Source: Nocardiopsis alba DSM 43377 (GTDB lineage Bacteria; Actinomycetota; Actinomycetes; Streptosporangiales; Streptosporangiaceae). Taken from it: DNA of 64,000 nt. The stretch is from positions 412,434-476,433 of the forward strand of contig NZ_ANAC01000012.1 of NCBI RefSeq assembly GCF_000341225.1, written 5' to 3'. The notes under the pieces were generated by a model, which did no database searches, was not told where the DNA came from, and saw nothing but the letters and a program-made list of their open reading frames with translations. Shown here in pieces: positions 43,454 to 52,470 of this stretch; the stretch's first letter is position 1; each line of letters starts with the position of its first letter. The translations under genes were made by a program, and so were the position numbers.

Positions 43454-43501
43454 CCGGCCCCGGGTCGCTCCGTTCCCTTCCGAGAGCGACCTGGTGGCCG
43501 G
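43454..43501 (+). terminator. Nested hairpin with T-tract after the C15-like gene
   Basis: CCGGCC / GGCCGG outer arms enclose a perfect GGTCGCTC / GAGCGACC stem, followed by GTTTTCG: one of the few sites here resembling an intrinsic terminator with a T-run. Confidence 0.7.
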
Positions 43502-43649
43502 GTTTTCGTCGGCCGGGGGACACGCCCGAGCGCGCACCGAAGAACAAATCGCACTTTTTCGTCAACGAACGGACATTCATTCACGCTGCGAGGTCGACTC
43601 GTCGCTCTGAGGTGCGGCTTTGCGGCCCCACCTCCGATATGGTCCCCAC

Positions 43650-45224
43650 GTGTCTGTCATCTCTCTGCGACGAAACGTCACCGTCGGTGTCGCCCTGGGG
43701 ATGCTCCTGGTCCCCGGGTGCCACGCCGCGGACACCTCGATGCCCTACGCGGAGGCGATCCAATTCGCCCCCGAGGACCTGGGTGGCCTGAACACGCGCA
43801 CCGTGTCCGTGGAGTCCGAGGACAGTACGGTCTCCTACAGCTATCCGATCCTGGGCGAGTCCCATCCGCTCTCCGCCTACGTGCGCACCGCCATGGCCGA
43901 GCGGCAGACCGCCTTCCTGGAGAACCTGCCCGACCGGGGCGCCCCCGAGCTCGTCCAGACGACGAGCCTGCTGGCCGCCTCCGACGACGTGGTGGGTGTG
44001 CGCATGAGCGTCACCGACTCCACCAAGGCCTCCGACCGACCCGGATCGTCCACCCTGTGGTACGACGCCCGAACCGAACAGGTCATGCCCTGGACCTCGC
44101 TCTTCCACGACGAACAGGCCCTGGCCCAGGCCCACCTGGCCCTGGCCGACGTCCTGCGCGAGGACTACGACATGGCCCCCGAACAGTTGCCCGGCCTGGT
44201 GGGCGAGGTCTCCGCCAAGGCCGAGGAGTCCGACGGCGAACTCGTCCCGGCCGCGGCCTCGGACCCGGCGACCGACCCCGAGGAGGGGGAAGGCCCGGGC
44301 GAGGGCGAACTGCCTCTGGGCGACGCCGACCTGACCGATCCGGAACAGGCCATGGAGGCGGCCGAACGCTGGTCCGCCTCACCTCTGGCCGACCTGGCCT
44401 TCAGCACGGCGGGCGGCCTGGCCGTCCGCATGGACCCGGCCCAGATCCCGGGGACGGGCCGGGCCGAGGAGGCGCTGATCCCGATCGAGGCGGAGGAGAC
44501 CGAGGAATCGCTCTCCGAGCTCGGCTATCGGGCCCGCGACGCCGCCGTCAACGGCAACTCCGTGCCCGCCGAACGAGTCGCCGAGACCACCGGTGACACC
44601 GAGGGCCGCACCCTGGACTGCGCCGAGGCCAAGTGCGTGGCGCTGACCTTCGACGACGGACCCGGCGAGTACACCGAGGAACTCCTCGACACGCTCGCCG
44701 AGTACGACGCCCAGGCCACCTTCTACGTGCTGGGCTCCCTGGTGGAGGAGTTCCCCGAGATCGCGGAACGCACCGCCGCCGAGGGCCACGAGGTCGGCAG
44801 CCACACCTGGAAGCACGACGACCTGACCTCGCTGTCCGGCGACGGCGTCCGCGAGGACATGGAGCGCACCTCCGAGGCCATCGAGAAGGCCACCGGGAAG
44901 GCTCCGCGCACCATGCGTCCGCCCTACGGCTCGCACAACAGCACCGTGAGCGACGCCCTGGGACAGCCGATCATCCTGTGGGACGTGGACACCATGGACT
45001 GGCAGAGCCGCGACACCGACGCGATCATCGATCACGCCGTCTCCGAGGTCGATACGGGCAGCGTGGTGCTCTTCCACGACATCCACAAGAGCACCGTCGA
45101 CGCCATCCCCGACATCCTGAAGGAACTGCATTCCCAGGGCTACCACTTCGTGTCGGTGGAGAACCTGTTCGCGGACGGACAGCTCTCCGAGGGGGAGGCC
45201 TACACCGACGCCCGACTCGAGTGA
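43650..45224 (+). CDS. NodB polysaccharide deacetylase lipoprotein with N-terminal domain
   Basis: 524 residues from GTG 43650 (VSVISLRRNVTV). Lipobox LLVPGC places a lipidated Cys near residue 24. Residues 25-310 form a DUF3298/RsiV-like domain (SYSYPILGESHPLSAYVRTAMAERQTAF; STLWYDARTEQVMPWTSLFHDEQAL), with an acidic linker around 200-235. The NodB domain follows: ALTFDDGPGEYTEELLD (Asp-Asp), GSHTWKHDDL (HxxxH), RPPYGSHNS, ILWDVDTMDW and VLFHDIHKSTVDAI. It should deacetylate peptidoglycan or another cell-surface polysaccharide. The next gene is a short paralogue. Confidence 0.92.
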   Translation: MSVISLRRNVTVGVALGMLLVPGCHAADTSMPYAEAIQFAPEDLGGLNTRTVSVESEDSTVSYSYPILGESHPLSAYVRTAMAERQTAFLENLPDRGAPELVQTTSLLAASDDVVGVRMSVTDSTKASDRPGSSTLWYDARTEQVMPWTSLFHDEQALAQAHLALADVLREDYDMAPEQLPGLVGEVSAKAEESDGELVPAAASDPATDPEEGEGPGEGELPLGDADLTDPEQAMEAAERWSASPLADLAFSTAGGLAVRMDPAQIPGTGRAEEALIPIEAEETEESLSELGYRARDAAVNGNSVPAERVAETTGDTEGRTLDCAEAKCVALTFDDGPGEYTEELLDTLAEYDAQATFYVLGSLVEEFPEIAERTAAEGHEVGSHTWKHDDLTSLSGDGVREDMERTSEAIEKATGKAPRTMRPPYGSHNSTVSDALGQPIILWDVDTMDWQSRDTDAIIDHAVSEVDTGSVVLFHDIHKSTVDAIPDILKELHSQGYHFVSVENLFADGQLSEGEAYTDARLE

Positions 45225-45231
45225 CATCCGT

Positions 45232-45278
45232 ACATGAGGGCCGGGGCGCGAGGGCGCGCTCCGGCCCTCCCTTCATGT
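45232..45278 (+). terminator. Hairpin after the NodB lipoprotein gene
   Basis: GAGGGCCGG (45236-45244) pairs with CCGGCCCTC (45261-45269), and flanking ACATG/CATGT extend it. It begins eight bases past the stop. Confidence 0.75.
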
Positions 45279-45455
45279 CCGAACGCCTCGGAGGCGGTGA
45301 TCGCCCCGGATCCCCGACATGGCCGAGGAAGCGGACCGAAACCGCCCTCACCTGGAAGAAGAGGCCTTACTCACTCGGCACGTCCCAAGGGGACCCCCAC
45401 GTTGTCACCACGAAAACATTCACGTACATTTCGATGCGTGAACGTTACCTCTGTG

Positions 45456-46160
45456 ATGCGTAAGGCCGCCGTCGGTGGGCTCATGGCCACCACCGGTCTG
45501 CTCGCCCTGACCACCGTCCCCGCCGGTGCCGCGCCGGAAGACGTCACACCCGACTGCGACGAGGTCAAGTGCGTGGCGCTGACCTTCGACGACGGGCCCG
45601 GTGAGTACACCGGGCGACTTCTGGACATGCTCGACGCGCACGACGCCCGGGCCACCTTCTACCTCCTGGGCTCCAACGTGGCCGACCACCCCAACGAGGT
45701 CGAGCGCATGGTCAAGACCGGACACGAGGTCGGCAGCCACTCCTGGCGGCACGACGACCTGACCACACTGTCCGGCGAGGAGATCGAGAAGGACCTCGAA
45801 CGCACCGACAAGGCCATCGAGGACGTCACCGGTCAGACCCCCGCCACCCTGCGCCCGCCCTACGGCGCCGTCGACGACACCGTCCGCGAGGCCGCCGACC
45901 GCCCCCTCATCCTGTGGGACGTGGACACCGAGGACTGGAAGAACCGCGACCCCGGAACGATCCTGGACATCGCCGACCGCGACTCCGGCGAGGGCAGCAT
46001 CGTGCTCTTCCACGACATCCACCAGACCACCGTCGACGCCATCCCCGCCGTCCTGGACAGGCTGACCGACGAGGGCTACACCTTCGTCACCGTCTCCGAA
46101 CTGATGGGCGACGACCTCGACCAGGGCACCGCCTACACCGACGCCCGCTCCCAGGACTGA
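45456..46160 (+). CDS. Secreted NodB polysaccharide deacetylase
   Basis: 234 residues from ATG 45456; GTG 45438 is a possible alternative six codons upstream. Signal peptide MRKAAVGGLMATTGLLALTTVPAGAAP, then a NodB domain very like that of the preceding gene: ALTFDDGPGEYTGRLLD, GSHSWRHDDLTTLSGEEI, RPPYGAVDDT, ILWDVDTEDWKNRD and VLFHDIHQTTVDAIPAVL. It lacks the N-terminal domain and lipobox. Clearly a tandem paralogue, exported and soluble. Confidence 0.93.
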   Translation: MRKAAVGGLMATTGLLALTTVPAGAAPEDVTPDCDEVKCVALTFDDGPGEYTGRLLDMLDAHDARATFYLLGSNVADHPNEVERMVKTGHEVGSHSWRHDDLTTLSGEEIEKDLERTDKAIEDVTGQTPATLRPPYGAVDDTVREAADRPLILWDVDTEDWKNRDPGTILDIADRDSGEGSIVLFHDIHQTTVDAIPAVLDRLTDEGYTFVTVSELMGDDLDQGTAYTDARSQD

Positions 46161-46221
46161 CCCCGGGCACGAAGGAAGGGGCCCGACCCGCATCCGGGCC
46201 GGACCCCTCCTCGACGCCGCC

Positions 46222-47634
46222 TCAGAGCATCCGGCGCAGGATCTTCTCCTTGAGCTGGGTGATGGGCGCGTAGGCCACCCGCATGGTGTCCATCACCAAC
46301 GACTTGTCCAGCACCGACTTGGTGTGGGAGAAGACGTCGATGGACGCCTTGCCGTGATAGGCGCCCATACCGCTCTCCCCCACCCCGCCGAAGGGCAGGT
46401 CCGGCACGGCCAGGTGGGCGATCGGCAGACCGAAGCCGACCGCGCCCGACGAGGTCTCGGTGGTCAACCGCCGCTTGGTGACGTCGGAGTCGGTGAACCC
46501 GTACAACGCCAGCGGCTTCTCGTGGTCGTTGACGTAGGCGATCGCCTCGTCCAGGTCGGCGACCTCGATGATCGGCAGGATCGGACCGAAGATCTCCTCG
46601 GCCATCACCGGGCTGTCGGGAGACACCCCGCCCAGTACGGTGGGCGCGATGTAGAGGTCCGCGCGATCGCTGGAACCGCCCACGACCACCTCACCGCTGT
46701 CCATCAACGCGGTGAGCCGGTCGAAGTGGCGCTCGTTGACGACCCGCCCGTAGTCGGGGCTCTTACGAGGGTCGGAACCGAACATCTCGGTGATGGCCGC
46801 GCCCAGCTCACGCTGGAGACCGGCCGCGGTGTCCCCGATGGCCAGCACGTAGTCGGGGGCCACACACGTCTGACCGGCGTTGGTGAACTTGCCCCAGGCC
46901 AGCCGGCGCGCCACCGTCGCCAGATCCACCCCGGGCTCCACGATCGCCGGGCTCTTGCCGCCCAGCTCCAGCGTGACGGGGGTCAGGTGTTCGACCGCGG
47001 CCGCCATCACGATCCGCGCCACCGTCGAGTTACCGGTGTAGAAGATGTGGTCGAAACGCTCGGCCAACAGCGCGGTGCTCTCGGGCACACCGCCCTCGAC
47101 CACGGCGACCGCCTCGGTGTCCAGGTAGCGCGGGAGGAGGTCGGCCAGCGCGTTGGAGGTGGCCGGGGCCAGCTCGCTGGGCTTGAGCAGCACGCTGTTG
47201 CCGGCCGCCAGGGCGCCGACCATCGGCGCCAGCGCCAGGTTCACCGGATAGTTCCACGGGCTGATGACCAGCACCGTGCCCAGCGGTTCGCGGACACGGC
47301 GGGCCCGGGCCGGCGCCAGGGCCATGGGCACCGAGACCCGCTCGGGCCGCAGCCACGAGGCCAGGTGCTTGAGGGTGTGGTCGATCTCGTTGATGACGAA
47401 ACCGATCTCGGTGGTGTGCGCCTCCAACGGGCTCTTGCCCAGGTCGTCCTGGAGCACCTTCTCCAGGGTGGGGCGTTCCTCGACGAGCATGCGGCGCAGG
47501 GCCCGCAGCTGAGCGCGACGCCAGGCGAGCGGCTTGGTCCGACCCGAGGCGAAGGTCCCGCGCAGTCGGGCGACGGTCTCGGGGATGTCGACGGTCGTGG
47601 TCAACGGTTCTCGAGGGGTTTCGGTCGTAGCCAT
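46222..47634 (-). CDS. ALDH3-type aldehyde dehydrogenase
   Basis: 470 residues. Catalytic motifs: LVISPWNYPVNLALAPMVGALAAGNSVLLKPSE, YTGNSTVARIVMAAA, LELGGKSPAIV (Glu), GKFTNAGQTCVAPDYVL (Cys) and DLPFGGVGESGMGAYHG. The order and the C-terminal FSHTKSVLDKSL match the ALDH3/coniferyl-aldehyde-dehydrogenase group, which oxidises medium-chain or aromatic aldehydes and is often membrane-associated. Divergent from a TetR regulator across a perfect palindrome, so aldehyde-inducible expression is likely. Confidence 0.93.
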   Translation of the reverse strand: MATTETPREPLTTTVDIPETVARLRGTFASGRTKPLAWRRAQLRALRRMLVEERPTLEKVLQDDLGKSPLEAHTTEIGFVINEIDHTLKHLASWLRPERVSVPMALAPARARRVREPLGTVLVISPWNYPVNLALAPMVGALAAGNSVLLKPSELAPATSNALADLLPRYLDTEAVAVVEGGVPESTALLAERFDHIFYTGNSTVARIVMAAAVEHLTPVTLELGGKSPAIVEPGVDLATVARRLAWGKFTNAGQTCVAPDYVLAIGDTAAGLQRELGAAITEMFGSDPRKSPDYGRVVNERHFDRLTALMDSGEVVVGGSSDRADLYIAPTVLGGVSPDSPVMAEEIFGPILPIIEVADLDEAIAYVNDHEKPLALYGFTDSDVTKRRLTTETSSGAVGFGLPIAHLAVPDLPFGGVGESGMGAYHGKASIDVFSHTKSVLDKSLVMDTMRVAYAPITQLKEKILRRML

Positions 47635-47646
47635 GACTCAGATAGT

Positions 47647-47665
47647 AAACGAAAACGTTTCGTTT
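47647..47665. promoter_or_regulatory. TetR operator
   Basis: AAACGAAA-ACG-TTTCGTTT, a perfect 8-bp inverted repeat, midway between the ALDH3 ATG (47634) and the tetR ATG (47695). It is A/T-rich for this genome and sized for a TetR dimer pair. Confidence 0.75.
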
Positions 47666-47694
47666 CCAATAGGAACGCGCCTAGAATTATCCCC

Positions 47695-48327
47695 ATGACG
47701 ACCCATCTGCCGGCCGCCTCCGCACAGCTCTCTCCACGAGGACGACCCCGCGACGCCAGCCGGGACCGCGCGCTGATGGACGCCACACTCGCCGAACTCC
47801 AACGACACGGCTACAGCGGACTGACCACCGCCTCCGTGGCCAAACGGGCCGGGGTCTCCACGGCGACCCTCTACCGACGCTGGCGCTCCAAACAGGACCT
47901 GGTCGTGGGCGCCGCCCAGGCCTGGGCCGAGAACCTGGGCCCCGACCACGACACAGGCTCCCTCGAAGAGGACCTGGGGGCACTGCTCCACGACAAGGCC
48001 CTCGCCCTGGAAGGCCCCTCCGGCCGACTGCTGCGAGCGGTCCTGGGCGAGGCCGCGCACAACCGCGCCCTGGCCGACGTCCTCTTCGACGCCTTCGTCC
48101 TCCCCCTCCAGGACAGGGTCTTCGCCCTCCTGGAACGCGCCGTGGCACGCGGCGAGATCCCCCCGGTGGAGGATCCGCTGGTGGTCGCGGAGATGGTGAT
48201 CGGCCCCATGGTCAGCCACACCTTCCTCGTACCCGAGGGGGAGGCCGACACCCCCGCTCCGGGGCGGGACATCGCGACCCGGCTCCTGCCCTACCTGCTG
48301 CGGGCCCTGGGCCACCGCCGCCCCTGA
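47695..48327 (+). CDS. TetR-family regulator
   Basis: 210 residues from ATG 47695. TetR_N HTH: DRALMDATLAELQRHGYSGLTTASVAKRAGVSTATLYRRWRSKQDLVVGAAQAW, then the TetR_C_11-like domain (LRAVLGEAAHNRALADVLFDAFVLPLQDRVFALLERAVARGEI). The YRRWRSKxDLV sequence is typical of a large actinobacterial group. Divergent from ALDH3 over the operator at 47647, so it probably represses both. Confidence 0.92.
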   Translation: MTTHLPAASAQLSPRGRPRDASRDRALMDATLAELQRHGYSGLTTASVAKRAGVSTATLYRRWRSKQDLVVGAAQAWAENLGPDHDTGSLEEDLGALLHDKALALEGPSGRLLRAVLGEAAHNRALADVLFDAFVLPLQDRVFALLERAVARGEIPPVEDPLVVAEMVIGPMVSHTFLVPEGEADTPAPGRDIATRLLPYLLRALGHRRP

Positions 48328-48542
48328 ACGGGGAGCGCTCCCGTACTCGAGCGCGGACCCGGCCGTCCACGCACACCCTCCAGGGGCGAGCGGTGTCCAC
48401 CCCTCGCCCCGAGAACCCGACCCCCGGCGTAAGCCTCCCGTACGTAAGCCCACACCTCGTGCCTACCCCCGTCCGGCCCCACCCACCGAACCGCCGCGCC
48501 GAAACAGATCGCATGGCCCGACCTCGAGAAAACACCCGTTCC

Positions 48543-50531
48543 TCAACGCGCACCGACCGACTCCACCGGCCACTCCGCCCCCTCCGCGTCCAGCACCTCG
48601 GTCACCGCGCGCGAACGCCCCGCCCGCACCCCGTTGGCCACCACGACCACCTCGGCCACCTCGTGCACCAACACCACCGCGGCCAACCCCAACACCCCGA
48701 ACAGCGCCAACGGCATCAGCACCGCGATGATCGCCAGCGACACCCCTACGCTCTGCCACATGATCACCCGCGCACGACGGGCGTGCGCCAACACCTGGGG
48801 CAGATGCCGCAGGTCCTCCCCCATCAACGCCACATCGGCCGTCTCCACCGCCACATCGGTGCCCATCGCCCCCATCGCGATCCCCACGTCCGCGCGGGCC
48901 AGCGCCGGAGCGTCGTTGACCCCGTCACCCACCATCGCCACCGGGCCGCGCCCACCGAGCTCGGACACCACACGGGCCTTGTCCTCCGGACGCAGCTCCG
49001 CGTACACCTCCTCGGCATCGATCCCGACCCGTTCGGCCACCGCGAGCGCCGTGGCCCGGTTGTCACCGGTCAGCATCGCCACCCGATGACCGGCCGCGCG
49101 CAACGCCGCCACCGCCCGCCCCGCCTCGGGTCTGGGCTCGTCACGAACCGCGACCGCCCCGATCACACAGCCGTCCTCCTCCACCAGCACCACCGTGGCA
49201 CCGGCCTCCTGCGCCCGCGACACCGCATCGGCCAACGGACCGGCCTCGATCCACCCCGGACGCCCCAGCCGCAGCCCCACCTCGCCATCGGCCGCACGGC
49301 CGATCAGACCGGCCCCCGGCACCGCCGTCACGTCCCGCGCCGGCACCGGATCCCCGATCTCCGCCAGGATCGCCGCCGCCAACGGATGCTCACTGCGCGA
49401 CTCCAGGGCCGCCGCCACCGCCAGCACCTCGTCACGACCACGCCCCTCGACCGGCACCACCTCGACCACCGCCGGCCGGTTACGGGTCAACGTCCCCGTC
49501 TTGTCCAACGCCACCGTCCGCACCCCGCCGAGCGCCTCCAGAGCCGCGCCGCCCTTGACCAGCGCACCCCCGCGCGTGGCAGCACCGATGGCCGAGACCA
49601 CCGTCACCGGCACCGAGATCGCCAACGCGCACGGCGAGGCCGCCACCAGCACCACCAGGGCACGCTCGACCCACACCAGCGGATCGCCCAGAGCGGCACC
49701 GAGCACCGCGATGAGCACCGCCGCGACCATCACCCCCGGCACCAACGGGCGGGCGATCCGATCGGCCAACCGCTGCCCCGCGCCCTTGCGGGCCTGCTCG
49801 ACCTCCACGATCCGCACCACACGGGCCAGCGAATTGTCCTCGGTCCCGGCGCTCACCGCGACCTCCAGGACACCGGTGCCGTTGACCGTCCCCGCGAACA
49901 CCTCCGAGCCAGGACCGACCTCCGCCGGAATGGACTCCCCCGTGACGGCGGAATCGTCCAGGGCGCTATGCCCCGACACCACCACCCCGTCGGTGGCCAC
50001 CCGCTCCCCCGGACGGATCAACAGAGTGTCGCCGGGAACCAGCTCCTCGGGCGCCACCTCCCGCTCCCGACCGTCTCGGAGCACGGTCGCCCTCGCCGGC
50101 ACCAGATCCAACAGCGCCCGCAACCCCCGCCGGGTACGCGCCACCGAGTAGCCCTCCAGCCCCTCGGCGATCGTGTACAACACCGCCAGGAGCGCGGCCT
50201 CGGCCACCTCCCCCAACAGGACCGCGCCGACCGCCGCGATCGTCATCAGGGTGCCCACCCCGATCCGATCCCGGAACGGACCCGAACGGAACAAACGGCG
50301 CAACGTTCCCGGCACGAAGGTCCACCCGGCCACCACCAACGCCAGAGCCCACAGAACGTGGACGATCGTGTCGGGAACCCCCAGCCACGACCCGGTGTGA
50401 CCGGCGGCCAAGGGGATCAGCGCCACCGCCGCGAAACGGATCTCCCGCACACCCCACAGCGTGCTCGGACCCGACTCCGTACCGCCGGCCTCCTCCGGAC
50501 GATCGGACGAGCAACCACAGGTGTCACTCAT
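48543..50531 (-). CDS. Heavy-metal P1B-type ATPase
   Basis: 662 residues from ATG 50531. Short N-terminus with CGCSSD (possible metal site). P-type motifs: VTGESIPAEVG (actuator TGES), ASPCALAISVPVTVVSA (membrane metal-site SPC), VALDKTGTLTRN (phosphorylation Asp), SEHPLAAAIL (HP), MLTGDNRATALAVAERVG and MVGDGVNDAPALARAD. The SPC motif with CmtR-like regulator fits Cd/Zn/Pb/Co efflux (CtpG/CadA-like) rather than Cu. It overlaps the upstream ArsR-type gene by eight bases and should be co-transcribed with it. Confidence 0.94.
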   Translation of the reverse strand: MSDTCGCSSDRPEEAGGTESGPSTLWGVREIRFAAVALIPLAAGHTGSWLGVPDTIVHVLWALALVVAGWTFVPGTLRRLFRSGPFRDRIGVGTLMTIAAVGAVLLGEVAEAALLAVLYTIAEGLEGYSVARTRRGLRALLDLVPARATVLRDGREREVAPEELVPGDTLLIRPGERVATDGVVVSGHSALDDSAVTGESIPAEVGPGSEVFAGTVNGTGVLEVAVSAGTEDNSLARVVRIVEVEQARKGAGQRLADRIARPLVPGVMVAAVLIAVLGAALGDPLVWVERALVVLVAASPCALAISVPVTVVSAIGAATRGGALVKGGAALEALGGVRTVALDKTGTLTRNRPAVVEVVPVEGRGRDEVLAVAAALESRSEHPLAAAILAEIGDPVPARDVTAVPGAGLIGRAADGEVGLRLGRPGWIEAGPLADAVSRAQEAGATVVLVEEDGCVIGAVAVRDEPRPEAGRAVAALRAAGHRVAMLTGDNRATALAVAERVGIDAEEVYAELRPEDKARVVSELGGRGPVAMVGDGVNDAPALARADVGIAMGAMGTDVAVETADVALMGEDLRHLPQVLAHARRARVIMWQSVGVSLAIIAVLMPLALFGVLGLAAVVLVHEVAEVVVVANGVRAGRSRAVTEVLDAEGAEWPVESVGAR

Positions 50532-50877
50532 GAACGGTCGCCACCCCGTACTCCGGGCACAGCGCGACGGCCTCGCCCGTGGCCTCCAACAGACGCTCGG
50601 CCGAGGCCAGCAGGTCGAGGAGCTCGGGCCGGGCCAGCCGGTAGAACACCTGACGCCCCTCGGGTCGCCCCTCCACCAGACCGCAGTCGCGCAGACAGGC
50701 CACATGCGCGGAGATCGTGGACTGGGCCGACCCCAGCCGCTCGACCAGGTCGGAGACGCGGGCCTCCCCTTCGGCCAACCGACGCACGATCGCCAATCGG
50801 GTCCCGTCGGAGAGGCTACGGAAGAGGGCCTCGGCCGCGCCGGTGCCGGGGGCGCACCCCTGCTGATTCATCGCCAT
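50524..50877 (-). CDS. CmtR-like ArsR-family metal sensor
   Basis: 117 residues. ArsR winged helix: LFRSLSDGTRLAIVRRLAEGEARVSDLVERLGSAQSTISAHVACLRDCGLVEGRPEGRQVFYRL. HVACLRDCG in the recognition helix carries two Cys spaced as in Mycobacterium CmtR (C57/C61), and a third Cys near the C-terminus (AVALCPEYG) matches CmtR C102, the Cd/Pb-binding trio. So it probably derepresses itself and the ATPase gene on Cd2+ or Pb2+. Start ATG 50877 with GCGATA region upstream; an operator was not identified. Confidence 0.92.
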   Translation of the reverse strand: MAMNQQGCAPGTGAAEALFRSLSDGTRLAIVRRLAEGEARVSDLVERLGSAQSTISAHVACLRDCGLVEGRPEGRQVFYRLARPELLDLLASAERLLEATGEAVALCPEYGVATVHE

Positions 50878-50938
50878 ACAACGATCATATCGCCGCCAGA
50901 CGATGAATCAGGGCGCGGGGCGACCGAGACCGGGAACC

Positions 50939-51475
50939 TCAGCCGCGCCGCCGCTCCCGATAGGTGCGCATCTTGTGCCGCGCCCCGCAGATCTCCATGC
51001 TGCACCAGCCACCGTTGCCCGCCGGAGAACGGTCGTAGAAGACCCACCGGCACTCGGGCGACCGACACACCTTCAACCGCGCCCGACGATCGGCCAACTC
51101 CGCCACCGCCAGCACCGACAACACCTCGGCCACCACACGACGTACCGGCTCCTCCGTGGCCACCGGCAGCACGATCTCCCCCTCGGCGCCCCACCGCGGA
51201 GCCCCCAGAAGTTCGCTCGACAGGCCGGTGAGATACCCGGCCGCCTCTCGATCCCCCTCCAAATGCCCGCGCACCGCCTCACGGGCACGTCGCAGCCAGG
51301 TCAGGGAGTCGACGTCGAGCGCTTCGGCGACCCCGGGCAGATCGCGCGCGTTCGCCCACGCGCGCGCCGAGTCGAGGGAAACGAGGAGGTCCTCCCTCTT
51401 CAGAAAGCGGGCGGAGTTACAGAGCCCCTCGATGAGCGCCAGGTCTCCGGGGGCGGGTGGACGGTCGTAGGCCAT
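50939..51475 (-). CDS. CGNR zinc-finger (ABATE-domain) regulator
   Basis: 178 residues from ATG 51475. Residues 1-130 are the ABATE-type ligand domain (DLALIEGLCNSARFLKREDLLVSLDSARAWANARDLPG; EVLSVLAVAELADRRARLKVC). The C-terminal zinc finger reads CRSPECRWVFYDRSPAGNGGWCSMEICGARHKMRTYRERR, with the usual four Cys; the CGNR box is CGAR here. In actinomycetes such genes control their divergent neighbour, here the alpha/beta hydrolase, with a repeat-rich operator between. Confidence 0.9.
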   Translation of the reverse strand: MAYDRPPAPGDLALIEGLCNSARFLKREDLLVSLDSARAWANARDLPGVAEALDVDSLTWLRRAREAVRGHLEGDREAAGYLTGLSSELLGAPRWGAEGEIVLPVATEEPVRRVVAEVLSVLAVAELADRRARLKVCRSPECRWVFYDRSPAGNGGWCSMEICGARHKMRTYRERRRG

Positions 51476-51483
51476 ACCCCAGA

Positions 51484-51550
51484 GGTTACCCCCTTTACAT
51501 GAATGACGGTAACGCTCTACGGTTACCCCCATAAGCGAGATAGCGGTAAC
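51484..51550. promoter_or_regulatory. Tandem operator of GGTTACC/GGTAAC repeats
   Basis: GGTTACC at 51484-51490 and 51521-51527 and GGTAAC at 51508-51513 and 51545-51550: each pair forms an inverted repeat, and the two pairs repeat with a period of exactly 37 bases. It fills the 85-base gap between the CGNR regulator and the hydrolase. Confidence 0.7.
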
Positions 51551-51560
51551 GGAGGAGATC

Positions 51561-52403
51561 ATGACCGAGAAGAGCGACGCCCTGGACCGCTGGACCCCCG
51601 ACGAACGCTTCGCCTCGCCCCACGGAGAGGTGCGCTGGACCCGCGCCGGCCAGGGACCGCCGGTGGTCCTGATGCACGGCACCCCCTTCTCCTCCCACGT
51701 GTGGCGGGAGATCGCCGAGGCCTTGAGCGGCCACTACTCCGTCCACCTGTGGGATATGCCCGGCTACGGCCGGTCCGAGATGAGAGAAGGACAGGACGTC
51801 TCCCTCGCCGCCCAGCAGGAGGTCTTCACCTCGCTGCTGGAGCATTGGGGGCTGGAGCGACCCCGCGTGGTCGCGCACGACTTCGGCGGCGCGGTGGCCC
51901 TGCGCACCGCTCTGTTGGATCGCGTCGCCTACGACCGGTTGGCCCTGGTCGACGCGGTGGCGATGCGCCCTTGGGGCAGCCCGTTCTTCCGGCTGGTCAA
52001 CCGCTCGGCGGAGGTGTTCTCGGAGCTGCCCGAACACCTGCACGAGGCGCTGGTGCGCGCCTACATCGCCGGATCCTTCCACCGGGAGCCGAGCGCGACG
52101 ACCCTCGATGCCCTGGTCCGTCCCTGGCTGGGCGAGGTCGGCCGGGCGGCGTTCTACCGTCAGATCTCCCAGGCCGACGAACGCTACACCGCCGAGTTCG
52201 AACCCCTGCTGGGTGAGTTGGAATGCCCGGTCACCGTGCTGTGGGGCGAGGAGGATCCCTGGCTTCCCGTGGAGCGCGGGCGGGCCCTGGCCGAGGCGAT
52301 CCCGCAGGCCGACCTTCGGCTGATCCCGGGCGGCGGGCACCTGGTCCAGGAGGATGCCCCCGCTCCCCTGACCGCGGCCCTGATCGACTTCCTCGGGAGG
52401 TGA
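51561..52403 (+). CDS. Alpha/beta hydrolase
   Basis: 280 residues from ATG 51561 after GGAGGAG. Motifs: VVLMHGTPFSSHVWREI (oxyanion HGTP), LWDMPGYGRSE, VVAHDFGGAVALRTALL (nucleophile position: HDFGG, where Asp replaces Ser, as in haloalkane dehalogenases), VTVLWGEEDPWLPVERG (acid) and IPGGGHLVQEDAP (His). The Asp nucleophile points to a haloalkane-dehalogenase/epoxide-hydrolase-type mechanism. Controlled probably by the divergent CGNR protein. Confidence 0.88.
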   Translation: MTEKSDALDRWTPDERFASPHGEVRWTRAGQGPPVVLMHGTPFSSHVWREIAEALSGHYSVHLWDMPGYGRSEMREGQDVSLAAQQEVFTSLLEHWGLERPRVVAHDFGGAVALRTALLDRVAYDRLALVDAVAMRPWGSPFFRLVNRSAEVFSELPEHLHEALVRAYIAGSFHREPSATTLDALVRPWLGEVGRAAFYRQISQADERYTAEFEPLLGELECPVTVLWGEEDPWLPVERGRALAEAIPQADLRLIPGGGHLVQEDAPAPLTAALIDFLGR

Positions 52404-52470
52404 GCGGGGCCCTTCGATGTGGATGTCGATTCGACGCCACGATCCCCGAACGGACCCTTGTGGGTTTGGT

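Noticed and set aside
48328..48542. Coding sequence between tetR and the P-type ATPase
   Set aside because: Only short shadow frames; no hairpin strong enough to call and no motif.
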